DNA of 64,000 bases, from positions 21,430 to 85,429 of the forward strand of contig CAYFYY010000007.1 in the NCBI GenBank assembly GCA_964347475.1, given 5' to 3'. Below the pieces are notes generated by a model, which was not told where the DNA came from, searched no databases, and saw only the letters and a list, made by a program, of their open reading frames with translations. The translations under genes and the position numbers were made by a program. Positions 19,425-26,879 of this stretch are shown here, piece by piece; the stretch's first letter is position 1, and the number at the start of each line of letters is the position of its first letter. Source of the DNA: GCA-020356105 sp964347475. GTDB taxonomy: Bacteria; Pseudomonadota; Alphaproteobacteria; UBA8366; JADFVY01.

Positions 19425-20336
19425 CTATTGGCTCTCGACGTCGGTCTTGCTCCGTTCGCAATTGGCGGCCCGCTCCATTGCGGCGCAGACGGCTGACTGG
19501 TCCTCGTCGCCATGGCCCTGCGCCACTGCGGCGTAATAGGTCTGCAAGGCCGCGTGATAGATCGGTGTCGGCACGAGATGCCGTGCGGCGTGCTCAACGA
19601 TCAGCCGCGAGTCCTTCAGCGGGATCGAGAAATTCATGCCTTCCCTGCGGTAGTCGTTCTCCGCCATCAGGGCGCCGCGCACCTCGAACATGGCCGACGA
19701 CGAGCCGCTGCCGCTGATCACCTCGTGGATCATTTTCGGGTCGAGGCCGGACTTCATGCCGAGCACCATGACTTCGGCCGCGACGCTGTTGTGCACCAGG
19801 TTCAGGATGTTGCCGCAGAACTTCATCTTCATGCCGCAGCCGAATTCGCCGACGAAATGGCTCCGGCGCGTGAACAGGTCGACGATCGGCCGTACCCGCT
19901 CCCAGGCCCGTCTGTCGCCGCTGCCGAAGGCGGTGAGCTTGCGATCGAGCGCCATGATGCGATTGCCGCTCACCGGGCAATCGAGCAGGATCCGGCCGGC
20001 TTCCGCCAGGGCGTCGCGGGCCTTCTCCTTGTCCGCGATCGAGAAGGTGGAAAGCTCGACGACGATCTGGCCCTCCCGCCCGCCGTGCACCAGCCCGTCC
20101 GCCCCGGACACCACCGCGTGCAGGGACTCGGCGGTCGGCAGGCAGAGAAAGACCACGTCCGCCTGGTCCGCGGTTTCGCGCGGTGTCGCCGCGGCCTCGG
20201 CGTGTGCCGCAACGAGATCCGATGTGCGCTTTGGGTCGATATCGCACCCTATGACGCGACGCCCTGCCGCGACGAGATGGCCCGCGATGGCCGAACCCAG
20301 CACGCCGAGCCCGATGAATCCGACAGTGTCGCTCAT
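19425..20336 (-). CDS. NAD(P)-dependent 3-hydroxyisobutyrate dehydrogenase-like oxidoreductase
   Basis: 303 residues starting MSDTVGFIGLGVLGSAIAGHL, with GGAGGGAAAG upstream. The N-terminal Rossmann motif is GxGxxG. The substrate-binding signature DCPVSGNRIMALDRKLTAFGSG (about residues 118-139) and the catalytic Lys in KFCGNILNLVHNSVAAEVMVLG (about 171) are those of beta-hydroxyacid dehydrogenases. The family oxidises 3-hydroxyisobutyrate, tartronate semialdehyde, 6-phosphogluconate or sulfolactaldehyde-type substrates. The GNRIMA variant of the usual GG-x-GAxxG loop is atypical, so the substrate is unclear. A palindromic repeat lies just upstream. Confidence 0.88.
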   Translation of the reverse strand: MSDTVGFIGLGVLGSAIAGHLVAAGRRVIGCDIDPKRTSDLVAAHAEAAATPRETADQADVVFLCLPTAESLHAVVSGADGLVHGGREGQIVVELSTFSIADKEKARDALAEAGRILLDCPVSGNRIMALDRKLTAFGSGDRRAWERVRPIVDLFTRRSHFVGEFGCGMKMKFCGNILNLVHNSVAAEVMVLGMKSGLDPKMIHEVISGSGSSSAMFEVRGALMAENDYRREGMNFSIPLKDSRLIVEHAARHLVPTPIYHAALQTYYAAVAQGHGDEDQSAVCAAMERAANCERSKTDVESQ

Positions 20337-20357
20337 CTTTCCCTCCACCATCGTGGT

Positions 20358-20512
20358 GGAGACCTTTGCAGAAAACGCCAAATCGTCATTGCGAGGCGGC
20401 CGAAGGCCGACGCGGCAATCCAGGATGCCGCGGAAACGAGAGCTTTTCCTGGATCGCCGCGACTGCATTGCAGCCTCGCGATGACGAAGTCCAGTTTCGT
20501 GCAAAGGTCTCC
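20358..20512. repeat. Nested palindromic intergenic element (155 bp)
   Basis: Perfect 13-bp outer arms (GGAGACCTTTGCA at 20358-20370 and its complement at 20500-20512) enclose inner 15-bp arms starting TCGTCATTGCGAGGC (20383-20397) and GCCTCGCGATGACGA (20473-20487, one mismatch). A further pair lies around GCGGCAATCCAGGA and TCCTGGATCGCCGC. The inner part belongs to the CGTCATTGCGAG... type of palindromic repeat widely scattered in alphaproteobacteria. It lies in the 343-bp gap between the 3-hydroxyisobutyrate-dehydrogenase-like gene and the glycine-zipper gene and encodes nothing. Confidence 0.75.
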
Positions 20513-20679
20513 ATGATGAGGAGTGTAGCGGTTGTTCGAGGCGCCGCAAACGGTGTGCGGCGAAGGAATGCGACAACGTTTGGAGATCGGCGCGCTGACA
20601 CCGATTGATGGAAATTTAAGACATTGGCTGGTATTGATGTGGTCGGCGCTTGCGGCGACCGGAACAACGGAGCTGGAAC

Positions 20680-21240
20680 GTGCGGAACCGAATGTCAGTG
20701 GCTGGCCGGAACTGCGTGGTCGTCATCGCGCTGGCGGCGCTCGCCGCCTGCAGCAGTCCGAAGGTCAGTGATTCCCTGTATCGTGACAGCGAGGTCGGCA
20801 TCTCGAAGCGCATCGTCCGGTGCCGCGTCCTCGAGGCGCGCGAGGTGGCGATCCGTGGTGACGACGCGCCCGAGAAGGGCGAAGCCGTCGGGTCCATCGT
20901 TGGCCTTCTCGTGGGCGCCATCATCGGCAGCCAAATCGGCGACGGTGCCGGCAGGGACATCGCGGTCCAGGTGGGCGCCACCGCCGGTGCGGCGGCCGGC
21001 GGCGGCGCCGGGCGCCAGGCCGCCGACAAGTTGAGCGAGCGTCCCGGCATCGAGTACTCGATCATCCTCGACGATGGCCAGGAGCTGACGCTGGTCCAGG
21101 ATTTCCTCGAAACCGACCGCATCGTGCAGCCTGGCGAGACCTGCCGCCTGCAGATCGAGGCCGAGGGCATGAACCGCGTTCTGCCCGCCGAGCACCTCCC
21201 CGAGCGGATCAACGCGCCGAAGACGACGACGGTCCAGTAA
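20680..21240 (+). CDS. Glycine-zipper lipoprotein (SlyB/Pcp-like)
   Basis: 186 residues from a GTG at 20680, seven bases after GGAG; the ATG at 20692 is the alternative. A lipobox (ALAALAAC) ends the signal peptide, so it should be a lipoprotein. The middle (about residues 70-120) is a glycine-zipper double helix, GSIVGLLVGAIIGSQIGDG followed by GATAGAAAGGGAG, as in SlyB/Pcp/OmpA-like 2TM proteins. The rest is a beta-rich domain ending VLPAEHLPERI. Such proteins stabilise the outer membrane. The gene stands alone between an intergenic repeat and the CDGSH gene. Confidence 0.85.
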   Translation: MRNRMSVAGRNCVVVIALAALAACSSPKVSDSLYRDSEVGISKRIVRCRVLEAREVAIRGDDAPEKGEAVGSIVGLLVGAIIGSQIGDGAGRDIAVQVGATAGAAAGGGAGRQAADKLSERPGIEYSIILDDGQELTLVQDFLETDRIVQPGETCRLQIEAEGMNRVLPAEHLPERINAPKTTTVQ

Positions 21241-21349
21241 TCCGAAATCGACACCTTTGGCCGCGCCCCGGTTCCCTGCGGCGGGCCGCGCCCTATATCC
21301 GATTGGAAGGGCCGACGATTCCGGCCCGTTCGAAACGGGAGGCGGTGTC

Positions 21350-21994
21350 ATGGCGAAAGCTGCGGTCGACGACGGTCCGACAATCGAGTGCGCGGAGAAC
21401 GGTCCCTACATCGTGAAGGACTGCCAGCGCCTGACGGACGACGCCGGCGCGGCGCTCGCCGCGAAGCGCGTCTTCGCGCTGTGCCGGTGCGGGGGTTCGG
21501 CCAACAAGCCGTTCTGCGACGGCACCCACGCGCGCAACGGATTTTCCGGCGAGCGCGTCTCCGACGGCGCAAACGACCGGCGCGATACCTATGTCGGCAA
21601 GGGCATTACGATTCATGACAACCGGGCGATCTGCGCGCATGCCGGCGTCTGTACGGACAGTCTGCCGAAGGTCTGGCGGATGGACGAGGAGCCGTGGATC
21701 GATCCCGACGGCGCCCCGGTGGAGGCGATCATCGAGGTGATCCGTGCATGCCCGTCGGGCGCCCTCAGCTATTCCGTCGGCGGTAAGGAGGTCGCGCGGC
21801 CGTCGAGCGAGCCGGCGATCCGGGTTGCGAAGGACGGTCCCTATCACGTGAGCGGCGGCATCGCGCTGCACAACGTGCAGTGGGGCGAAGCGGCGCCGCG
21901 CGACCACTACACGTTGTGCCGGTGCGGCGCGTCGAAGAACAAACCGTTCTGCGACGGCTCGCACTGGGATATCGGCTTCAAGGACGGCGGCTAG
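21350..21994 (+). CDS. CDGSH iron-sulfur protein with two CDGSH domains and a central Fer4-type domain
   Basis: 214 residues with GGGAGGCGG upstream of the ATG. There are two complete zinc-finger-like CDGSH motifs, CRCGGSANKPFCDGTH (about residues 45-60) and CRCGASKNKPFCDGSH (about 189-204). Each has the three Cys and one His that hold a redox-active [2Fe-2S] cluster. Between them lies a segment with ICAHAGVCTDSLPKVWRMDEEPWI and ACPSGALSY, the divergent ferredoxin-like (Fer4_19) pattern. This mitoNEET-like CDGSH-Fer4-CDGSH architecture is known in bacteria. It is a cytoplasmic electron-transfer or cluster-transfer protein with unknown partner. Confidence 0.9.
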   Translation: MAKAAVDDGPTIECAENGPYIVKDCQRLTDDAGAALAAKRVFALCRCGGSANKPFCDGTHARNGFSGERVSDGANDRRDTYVGKGITIHDNRAICAHAGVCTDSLPKVWRMDEEPWIDPDGAPVEAIIEVIRACPSGALSYSVGGKEVARPSSEPAIRVAKDGPYHVSGGIALHNVQWGEAAPRDHYTLCRCGASKNKPFCDGSHWDIGFKDGG

Positions 21995-22032
21995 GGCGTT
22001 AGCCGGTATTGTTGTACCCAACTAGACAGGTG

Positions 22033-22143
22033 CGACTTCAAGCTTCGAGACGGCTCTTGTCGCAGCCGCCTCAGCATGAGGCTCCACTGCTTGTGCCCTC
22101 ATGCTGAGGAGGGCCGCGAGGCCCGTCTCGAAGTATGAGGTCG
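22033..22143. repeat. Palindromic intergenic repeat, copy 1 (inverted relative to copy 2)
   Basis: Arms CTTCGAGACGG (22043-22053) and CCGTCTCGAAG (22123-22133) enclose a perfect 12-bp inner inverted repeat, CCTCAGCATGAG (22069-22080) and CTCATGCTGAGG (22098-22109). Its reverse complement shares an uninterrupted stretch of more than 30 bases with the element at 25528-25640. The two copies are inverted and bracket the GntR-suyAB segment. The 22.0-22.25 kb gap holds nothing else that I see. Confidence 0.8.
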
Positions 22144-22253
22144 TACCGTTACGGCCGAGCCCAAATTAACCGATTTCGCGAGAGTGCACTTTCCGTGAGA
22201 TGGAAACGGCGCAGGCCATCGGCTTGCCCCAACATAACAAATACCGTTCCACT

Positions 22254-22781
22254 CTAGGCGACACGCCCCCGACGCCCGTCGAGCAGCCCGTGAATGTTCC
22301 GGCGCATCGCGTCGGACGGGGATTCCTTCGCGCGCTCGACTATGAAATCGCTGGCGACACATTCCAGCATGGTGTCATGAAAGGTCAGAATGAAGTGGTG
22401 GTAGCTGAGGAATGAGTCCGGGTTGTGCAGGTCATGAACCCGGTTCATCCGCTCGAGCCTGCGGACCCAGGACGACTCTAGCACCTCATAGCCGCCATAC
22501 CATTTCAGGCCGCGCGCATAGAGGGGATGCCCGGACAGGACTTCATCGTTCGGATAGCCGAACATGAAGCTCAGGGCGCTGAAGATAACGGTCGCCGTCT
22601 GGTCGTCGAATCGCGGATCTTCCAGTTCCGCCGGGTCCCACTGCGTCGGCGGTCCCTGAATATAGTATGCGATGAGCAGTGTGCTCTCGTTCGCAGCGAC
22701 CAGCGGCAGCGGCGCACCGGCGTCCGGCTTCGGTAACCCGTCAAGCGCGACCACGCGGTCCCTCTGATCGATTTCGTACAT
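22254..22781 (-). CDS. Hypothetical protein
   Basis: 175 residues from the ATG at 22781, with AAGGA upstream. No signal peptide, membrane segment or repeat is seen. Visible features are a hydrophobic STLLIAYYIQGPP segment, FMFGYPNDEVLSGHPLYARGLKWYGGYEV and a C-terminal FILTFHDTMLECVASDFIVER, which would form a soluble alpha/beta domain. I do not recognise the family. It is the last gene of a minus-strand run that follows a small membrane protein and the GntR regulator, so co-transcription with the regulator of suyAB is possible. Confidence 0.75.
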   Translation of the reverse strand: MYEIDQRDRVVALDGLPKPDAGAPLPLVAANESTLLIAYYIQGPPTQWDPAELEDPRFDDQTATVIFSALSFMFGYPNDEVLSGHPLYARGLKWYGGYEVLESSWVRRLERMNRVHDLHNPDSFLSYHHFILTFHDTMLECVASDFIVERAKESPSDAMRRNIHGLLDGRRGRVA

Positions 22782-22832
22782 CGACAATCCTTCTGGCTTG
22801 TTGCGATTGTCCGGCCATGGCGCCCGCCGGTC

Positions 22833-23120
22833 TCATCGCCGCCGCTTCTCGCGCCACCGGAACAACAGGCCGCCGAGGATGTACGACAGGTCGGGCAGCA
22901 GGGCGAGCGGCAGCAGGGCAAGGAACGGTCCCCAGCCGAGCCCCGGAACCAGCAGCAGCGCTGCGATACCGAACACGCTGCCAAAGATCACCATGGGCGA
23001 CGGGCCGCTCGTCTCCATTCGCTGGTGCTTGCCGATCTCGAAGACAAGGTTGTAGAAGGCGAAGAAAGACCAAAGCACCCCGAGCACCGCCACACCGATC
23101 CAGCGATCGATCTCGGACAT
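22833..23120 (-). CDS. Small two/three-pass membrane protein next to the GntR regulator
   Basis: 95 residues with AAGGGAC upstream, starting 12 bp after the stop of the GntR gene. Hydrophobic segments are at about residues 7-28, 42-60 and 65-84, ending in a positive WREKRRR tail, so the C-terminus should face the cytoplasm. I do not recognise a family. Its tight link to the regulator of suyAB hints at a role in the same pathway, but nothing in the sequence proves it. Confidence 0.75.
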   Translation of the reverse strand: MSEIDRWIGVAVLGVLWSFFAFYNLVFEIGKHQRMETSGPSPMVIFGSVFGIAALLLVPGLGWGPFLALLPLALLPDLSYILGGLLFRWREKRRR

Positions 23121-23132
23121 CGCGGCGTCCCT

Positions 23133-23876
23133 TCAGCCCAGTTCCACCTGGTAATGGTGGGTCTTGGTCAGGCAGCGGCTGAGCCGCCATTCCACGGGCT
23201 TGCCGTCGAGGGCGAGGGCGATCCGGTCGATCTCCAGCAGCGGCGCGCCCGGCGCGATCCCCAGCAGCCGGGCATCGCGCGCGTCGGCCGCAACGGCGGA
23301 CAGGCGCTCGACCGCGCGGGCGATGGTGACGCCGTAGCGACGCTCGTAGAGATCGTACAGCGTGTTCGGCACCTCGCGAATGTCGGCAAGGTCGGGGAAC
23401 AGCAGCTGCGGCACCGTGAGGGTCTCGGCGATCGCGGGCTGGCCGTCGAGGCTGCGCACGCGACGGATGCGGACGACCGGCGCGCCGTGGCCGATCGCGA
23501 GCCATCCGGCCTCGATGCGGCTGGCCAGTCCCTTGCGCACCGACACGAGGCGGCTCTCCGGCAGGCGGCGCTCGCCGTCGGGTCCGACGAGGTGGAAGAA
23601 ATGGAACAGCGCGCGGCGCTGGTCGTGTTCGGCGACGAAGGTGCCGCGGCCCTGCCGGCGGACGACGACATTGTCCGCCGCCAGGGCGTCCAGGGCCTTG
23701 CGCACCGTGCCCTGGCTGACCCCGAAGCGGTCGGCCAGCTGAAATTCGCTGGGCAGCAGTTCGCCCGGTCGCCATTCGCCGGCGATCAGGTGCTGCAGCA
23801 TCAGCGCCTTGACCTGGGCATAGAGCGGTCGGGCGCGGGGGCCCTCGCCCGTCCCGGAGTGCAGCGGTACGTCCAT
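23133..23876 (-). CDS. GntR-family regulator, HutC/UTRA subfamily
   Basis: 247 residues. The ATG at 23876 has only a weak site; a GTG at 23894 with an adjacent AAGGA is the alternative. The N-terminal winged helix (about residues 16-85) shows PSEFQLADRFGVSQGTVRKALDALAADNVVVRRQGRGTFV, the GntR recognition helix and wing. The UTRA effector domain (about 95-240) contains VRIRRVRSLDGQPAIAETLTVP and RLLGIAPGAPLLEIDRIALALDGKPVEWR. It probably represses suyAB, transcribed divergently 100 bp away, with a sulfonate as ligand; this is inferred from position. Confidence 0.9.
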   Translation of the reverse strand: MDVPLHSGTGEGPRARPLYAQVKALMLQHLIAGEWRPGELLPSEFQLADRFGVSQGTVRKALDALAADNVVVRRQGRGTFVAEHDQRRALFHFFHLVGPDGERRLPESRLVSVRKGLASRIEAGWLAIGHGAPVVRIRRVRSLDGQPAIAETLTVPQLLFPDLADIREVPNTLYDLYERRYGVTIARAVERLSAVAADARDARLLGIAPGAPLLEIDRIALALDGKPVEWRLSRCLTKTHHYQVELG

Positions 23877-23920
23877 GCGCCCATGATAGCGCACTCCTTG
23901 ACTCGCGGCTATCTTTTATG

Positions 23921-23932
23921 TCTTATATAAGA
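23921..23932. promoter_or_regulatory. Perfect palindrome TCTTATATAAGA, likely GntR operator
   Basis: A 12-bp perfect palindrome in the gap between the divergent GntR gene and suyA, 44 bp before the suyA start and overlapping the probable -10 region downstream of TTGACT (23898-23903). HutC-type GntR regulators bind short AT-centred palindromes of this kind. Binding is inferred. Confidence 0.5.
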
Positions 23933-23976
23933 TCTAAGATTATTTTCCAACAAACAGGACACGGAGGGGAAGGCAG

Positions 23977-24261
23977 ATGCCTCCGCATTTTCTGGTTCAC
24001 AATCCCGAGGATTCCGCGGGCGTCGTCGTCGTCGAGGACGCCAAGGCGGGCATGGAGCTCGAGGGCTGGGTGATGGACACCGACGAGACCATCCACGTCA
24101 CCGCGCTCGACGACATCCCGATCGGCCACAAGGTGGCGCTGTCCGACATCGACAGCGGCGACACCATTCTCAAGTACGGACATGATATCGGCAAAGCGGT
24201 CGCCGACATAAAGCGCGGCGGCCACATGCATGTGCACAACGTCAAGACCAAGAGGTGGTGA
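23977..24261 (+). CDS. suyA: (R)-sulfolactate sulfo-lyase, small subunit (SuyA-like, UxaA/SAF domain)
   Basis: 94 residues with GGAGGGGAAGG upstream. It is a single SAF/UxaA N-terminal domain (VTALDDIPIGHKVALSDIDSG, then YGHDIGKAVADIKRGGHMHVHNVKTKRW). The separate 94-residue subunit next to a 390-residue partner is the organisation of SuyAB. Altronate and galactarate dehydratases fuse both parts in a chain of about 500 residues. With SuyB it would eliminate sulfite from (R)-sulfolactate to give pyruvate in the cytoplasm. It is the first gene of a two-gene operon, three bases from suyB. Confidence 0.85.
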   Translation: MPPHFLVHNPEDSAGVVVVEDAKAGMELEGWVMDTDETIHVTALDDIPIGHKVALSDIDSGDTILKYGHDIGKAVADIKRGGHMHVHNVKTKRW

Positions 24262-24263
24262 CC

Positions 24264-25433
24264 ATGGCCAGCCGCAAATTCCTGGGATATCGCCGCGAGA
24301 ACGGCCGCGTCGGCATCCGCAACCACGTCATCATCCTGCCGCTGGACGATCTGTCGAACGCTGCCTGCGAGGCGGTGGCGCACAACATCAAGGGCACGAT
24401 GGCGATCCCGCACCCCTATGGCCGGCTGCAGTTCGGCGAGGATCTCGAACTGCACTTCCGCACCCTCATCGGAACGGGGTGCAACCCCAACGTCGCCGCC
24501 GTCGTCGTCATCGGCATCGAGCCGGGCTGGACCGGAAGGGTGGTCGACGGCATCGCCAAGACCGGCAAGCCGGTCGAGGGCTTCGCCATCGAACGCAACG
24601 GCGACCACAAGACCATCGAGATGGCGTCGCGCAAGGCCAAGGAATTCGTCCACTGGGCGTCCGAGAAACAGCGCGAGGAAGCCGACCTGTCCGAGCTCTG
24701 GGTCTCGGTCAAGTGCGGCGAATCGGACACGACGTCCGGCCTCGCGTCCAACCCGACGGTCGGCAACGTGATCGACAAGATCGACCCGCTGGGCGCCTAT
24801 ACCTGCTTCGGCGAAACCTCGGAGCTGACGGGCGCCGAGATGATCTGCAAGACGCGCGCCAGAACGCCGGAGGCCGGCGAGAAGTTCATGCGCACCTGGC
24901 AGGCGTACATGGACGAGGTGATCGAGCCGCACAAGACCTCCGACCTCTCCGACAGCCAGCCGACCAAGGGCAATATCGAGGGCGGGTTGACGACGATCGA
25001 GGAGAAGGCGTTCGGCAACCTCGAGAAGATCGGCAAGAAGACCCAGTTCGTCGACGTTCTGGAACCCGCCGAGGCGCCGTCCGCCGGGCCGGGCCTCTAT
25101 TTCATGGACACCTCGTCGGCGGCGGCCGAATGCGTGACCCTGCAGGCCGCGGCCGGGTTCGTCGTGCACCTGTTCCCGACCGGCCAGGGCAACGTCATCG
25201 GCAACCCGATCGAGCCGGTCATCAAGCTCACGGCCAACCCGCGCACGGCGCGCGAGATGGCCGAGCATATCGACGTCGACGTCTCGGGGATCCTGCGCCG
25301 CGAGATGACCCTGGACGAAGCCGGCGATGCGCTGCTGGAGATGACCCTGCGCACGTGCAACGGCCGCCTGACCGCGGCCGAGGCGTTGGGCCATCGCGAG
25401 TTCGTGCTGACCAAGCTCTATCGCAGCGCCTGA
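24264..25433 (+). CDS. suyB: (R)-sulfolactate sulfo-lyase, large subunit (SuyB-like, UxaA family)
   Basis: 389 residues from the ATG at 24264 (AGGTGGTGA upstream), the length known for SuyB. UxaA-family signatures are GYRRENGRVGIRNHVIILP at the N-terminus, IGTGCNPNVAAVVVIGIEPG, VKCGESDTTSGLASNPTVGN with the conserved Cys and Asn, and TGQGNVIGNPIEPVIKL. The KTSDLSDSQPTKGNIEGGLTTIEEKA segment fits sulfolactate sulfo-lyases as I remember them. It catalyses the C-S bond cleavage with a metal centre. A generic altronate-type hydratase is the alternative, less likely given the split subunits and the sulfite exporters close by. Confidence 0.85.
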   Translation: MASRKFLGYRRENGRVGIRNHVIILPLDDLSNAACEAVAHNIKGTMAIPHPYGRLQFGEDLELHFRTLIGTGCNPNVAAVVVIGIEPGWTGRVVDGIAKTGKPVEGFAIERNGDHKTIEMASRKAKEFVHWASEKQREEADLSELWVSVKCGESDTTSGLASNPTVGNVIDKIDPLGAYTCFGETSELTGAEMICKTRARTPEAGEKFMRTWQAYMDEVIEPHKTSDLSDSQPTKGNIEGGLTTIEEKAFGNLEKIGKKTQFVDVLEPAEAPSAGPGLYFMDTSSAAAECVTLQAAAGFVVHLFPTGQGNVIGNPIEPVIKLTANPRTAREMAEHIDVDVSGILRREMTLDEAGDALLEMTLRTCNGRLTAAEALGHREFVLTKLYRSA

Positions 25434-25527
25434 CGGCGGACGTCCTGCCGGGCGAACGCCGTCACCTCCTGCATTCTGTCCGCGCGACGGGAGCGGGCCG
25501 ATGAAGTCTGCGCGGCGCCGGCGCCGA

Positions 25528-25640
25528 GCGACCTCATCCTTCGAGACGGGCCTCGCGGCCCTCCTCAGCATGAGTCTCCGATGTTTGTGTCCTCATGCTG
25601 AGGAGGCTGCCAAGCAGCCGTCTTGAAGTATGAGGGAGTG
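25528..25640. repeat. Palindromic intergenic repeat, copy 2
   Basis: Arms CTTCGAGACGG (25539-25549) and CCGTCTTGAAG (25618-25628, one mismatch) enclose a perfect 15-bp inner inverted repeat, CCTCCTCAGCATGAG (25560-25574) and CTCATGCTGAGGAGG (25592-25606). It lies in the 396-bp gap between the convergent suyB and cysteate-lyase-like genes. The inner hairpin could also act as a bidirectional transcription stop. The remainder of the gap shows no gene. Confidence 0.8.
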
Positions 25641-25829
25641 CTGCCGTCCGGAACCGATTCCACTTTATCGGATACCGCTCGAGGCCACCTCAATAAAGCT
25701 GCATGCGGGCCCCGCCCGGTCATTCGGCGTCGATGGCCACGGCGTCCATGCGGCGATCGCTGAGGTCGGCCACGATCCGGCCCACGCCGGGCGGTTGGGC
25801 ACGCGTGGGGCTGGCGCCATGGCGCCAGG

Positions 25830-26879
25830 CTACCCGTCGCCGCGCAGCGCGGCCAGCGCCTCGGTCAGCCCAGCCGCATAGCCGAAATTGGCTGGCGTGC
25901 CGCCGGAATGGAGGAACAGGATATTGTGGTCCGGCCCGGTCTCGCCGGCACGCGCGATCGTGCCGGCCAGCACCTTGCCGGTATAGACCGGATCGAGGAT
26001 CAGGGCCTCCGAGCGCGCCGCGAGGTCGATGGCGCGCACCGTCGGCTCGTTGAGCTGCCCGTAGCCGGGCGCGAGATGCGCATCGTCGGTGATCACGTCC
26101 TCCGCCGCCACGACGGGCGCGGTTGAGAGCAACGCGGCGATCTCGCGGCAGCGCGCGATGATCCGCTCGCGCTGGATGTCGGCGGCGCGGCGCACGCAGA
26201 CGCCGGTCACGCGGATCGCACTGCCCAGCGCGCGCAGGCCGAACAGCAGCCCGGCATGGGTCGCGCCGCTGCCCGAGGCGACCACAATCTCGTCGATGCG
26301 GGGCAACTGCGCCTCCAGCTGGCCGAGAATCTCCCGCGCCGCATCGACATAGCCGAGCGCCCCCAGCGGCTTATGTCCCGGCGCCAGCGGGATGACATAG
26401 GGGTGGCGGCCCCGGCTCTCGAGGTCTTCGGCGATCTCGTGCAGGCGGCGGTCGGCGCCGGCCTCGTCCTCGCCATGCGCATAGGAATGCAGCGTCGCCC
26501 CCAGCATGCGGTCGAGCAACACGTTGCCGGATTGGCGGTATTCCGCCTCCGTCTTCGCGACCCGCTCCTCGAGCTGGATATGGCAGTCGAAGCCCAGCCT
26601 GGCCGCGGCCGCCGCCGTGCTGCGCGCGAAGTTCGACTGCACCGCGCCGGTGATCAGCACGGTGTCGGCACCCTGCTGCAGCGCCTCGCCGAGATAGAAC
26701 TCAAGCTGCCGCACTTTGTTGCCGCCGAAGGCAAGCCCGGTGCAGTCGTCCCGCTTGACGTACAGCCCGCCGGCGCGCCCGAGCGCCGCCGCCAGGTTCG
26801 GCATCGCCTCGAGCGGCGTCGGGTAGTGGCCGAGCCGCGCCCGCGGCATCGCATCGAGGCGGTCCAGCGCATCAGACAT
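25830..26879 (-). CDS. PLP enzyme of the D-cysteine desulfhydrase / L-cysteate sulfo-lyase (CuyA) family
   Basis: 349 residues. The fold-type II PLP family is shown by YVKRDDCTGLAFGGNKVRQLEF, with Lys55 as the Schiff-base lysine, the AVQSNFARSTAAAAARLG helix, ASGSGATHAGLLFGL for phosphate binding and DPVYTGKVLAG near the end. The same family contains D-cysteine desulfhydrase, ACC deaminase and CuyA, which releases sulfite and ammonia from cysteate. The gene overlaps the TauE/SafE exporter gene by eight bases and follows a second exporter, which favours a sulfite-producing role. The assignment to CuyA is inference from context. Confidence 0.85.
   Translation of the reverse strand: MSDALDRLDAMPRARLGHYPTPLEAMPNLAAALGRAGGLYVKRDDCTGLAFGGNKVRQLEFYLGEALQQGADTVLITGAVQSNFARSTAAAAARLGFDCHIQLEERVAKTEAEYRQSGNVLLDRMLGATLHSYAHGEDEAGADRRLHEIAEDLESRGRHPYVIPLAPGHKPLGALGYVDAAREILGQLEAQLPRIDEIVVASGSGATHAGLLFGLRALGSAIRVTGVCVRRAADIQRERIIARCREIAALLSTAPVVAAEDVITDDAHLAPGYGQLNEPTVRAIDLAARSEALILDPVYTGKVLAGTIARAGETGPDHNILFLHSGGTPANFGYAAGLTEALAALRGDG

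Noticed and set aside
23977..25433. Altronate or galactarate dehydratase.
   Set aside because: Those enzymes join both parts in one chain and sit with sugar-acid genes. Here the parts are separate genes of 94 and 389 residues with sulfite exporters nearby.
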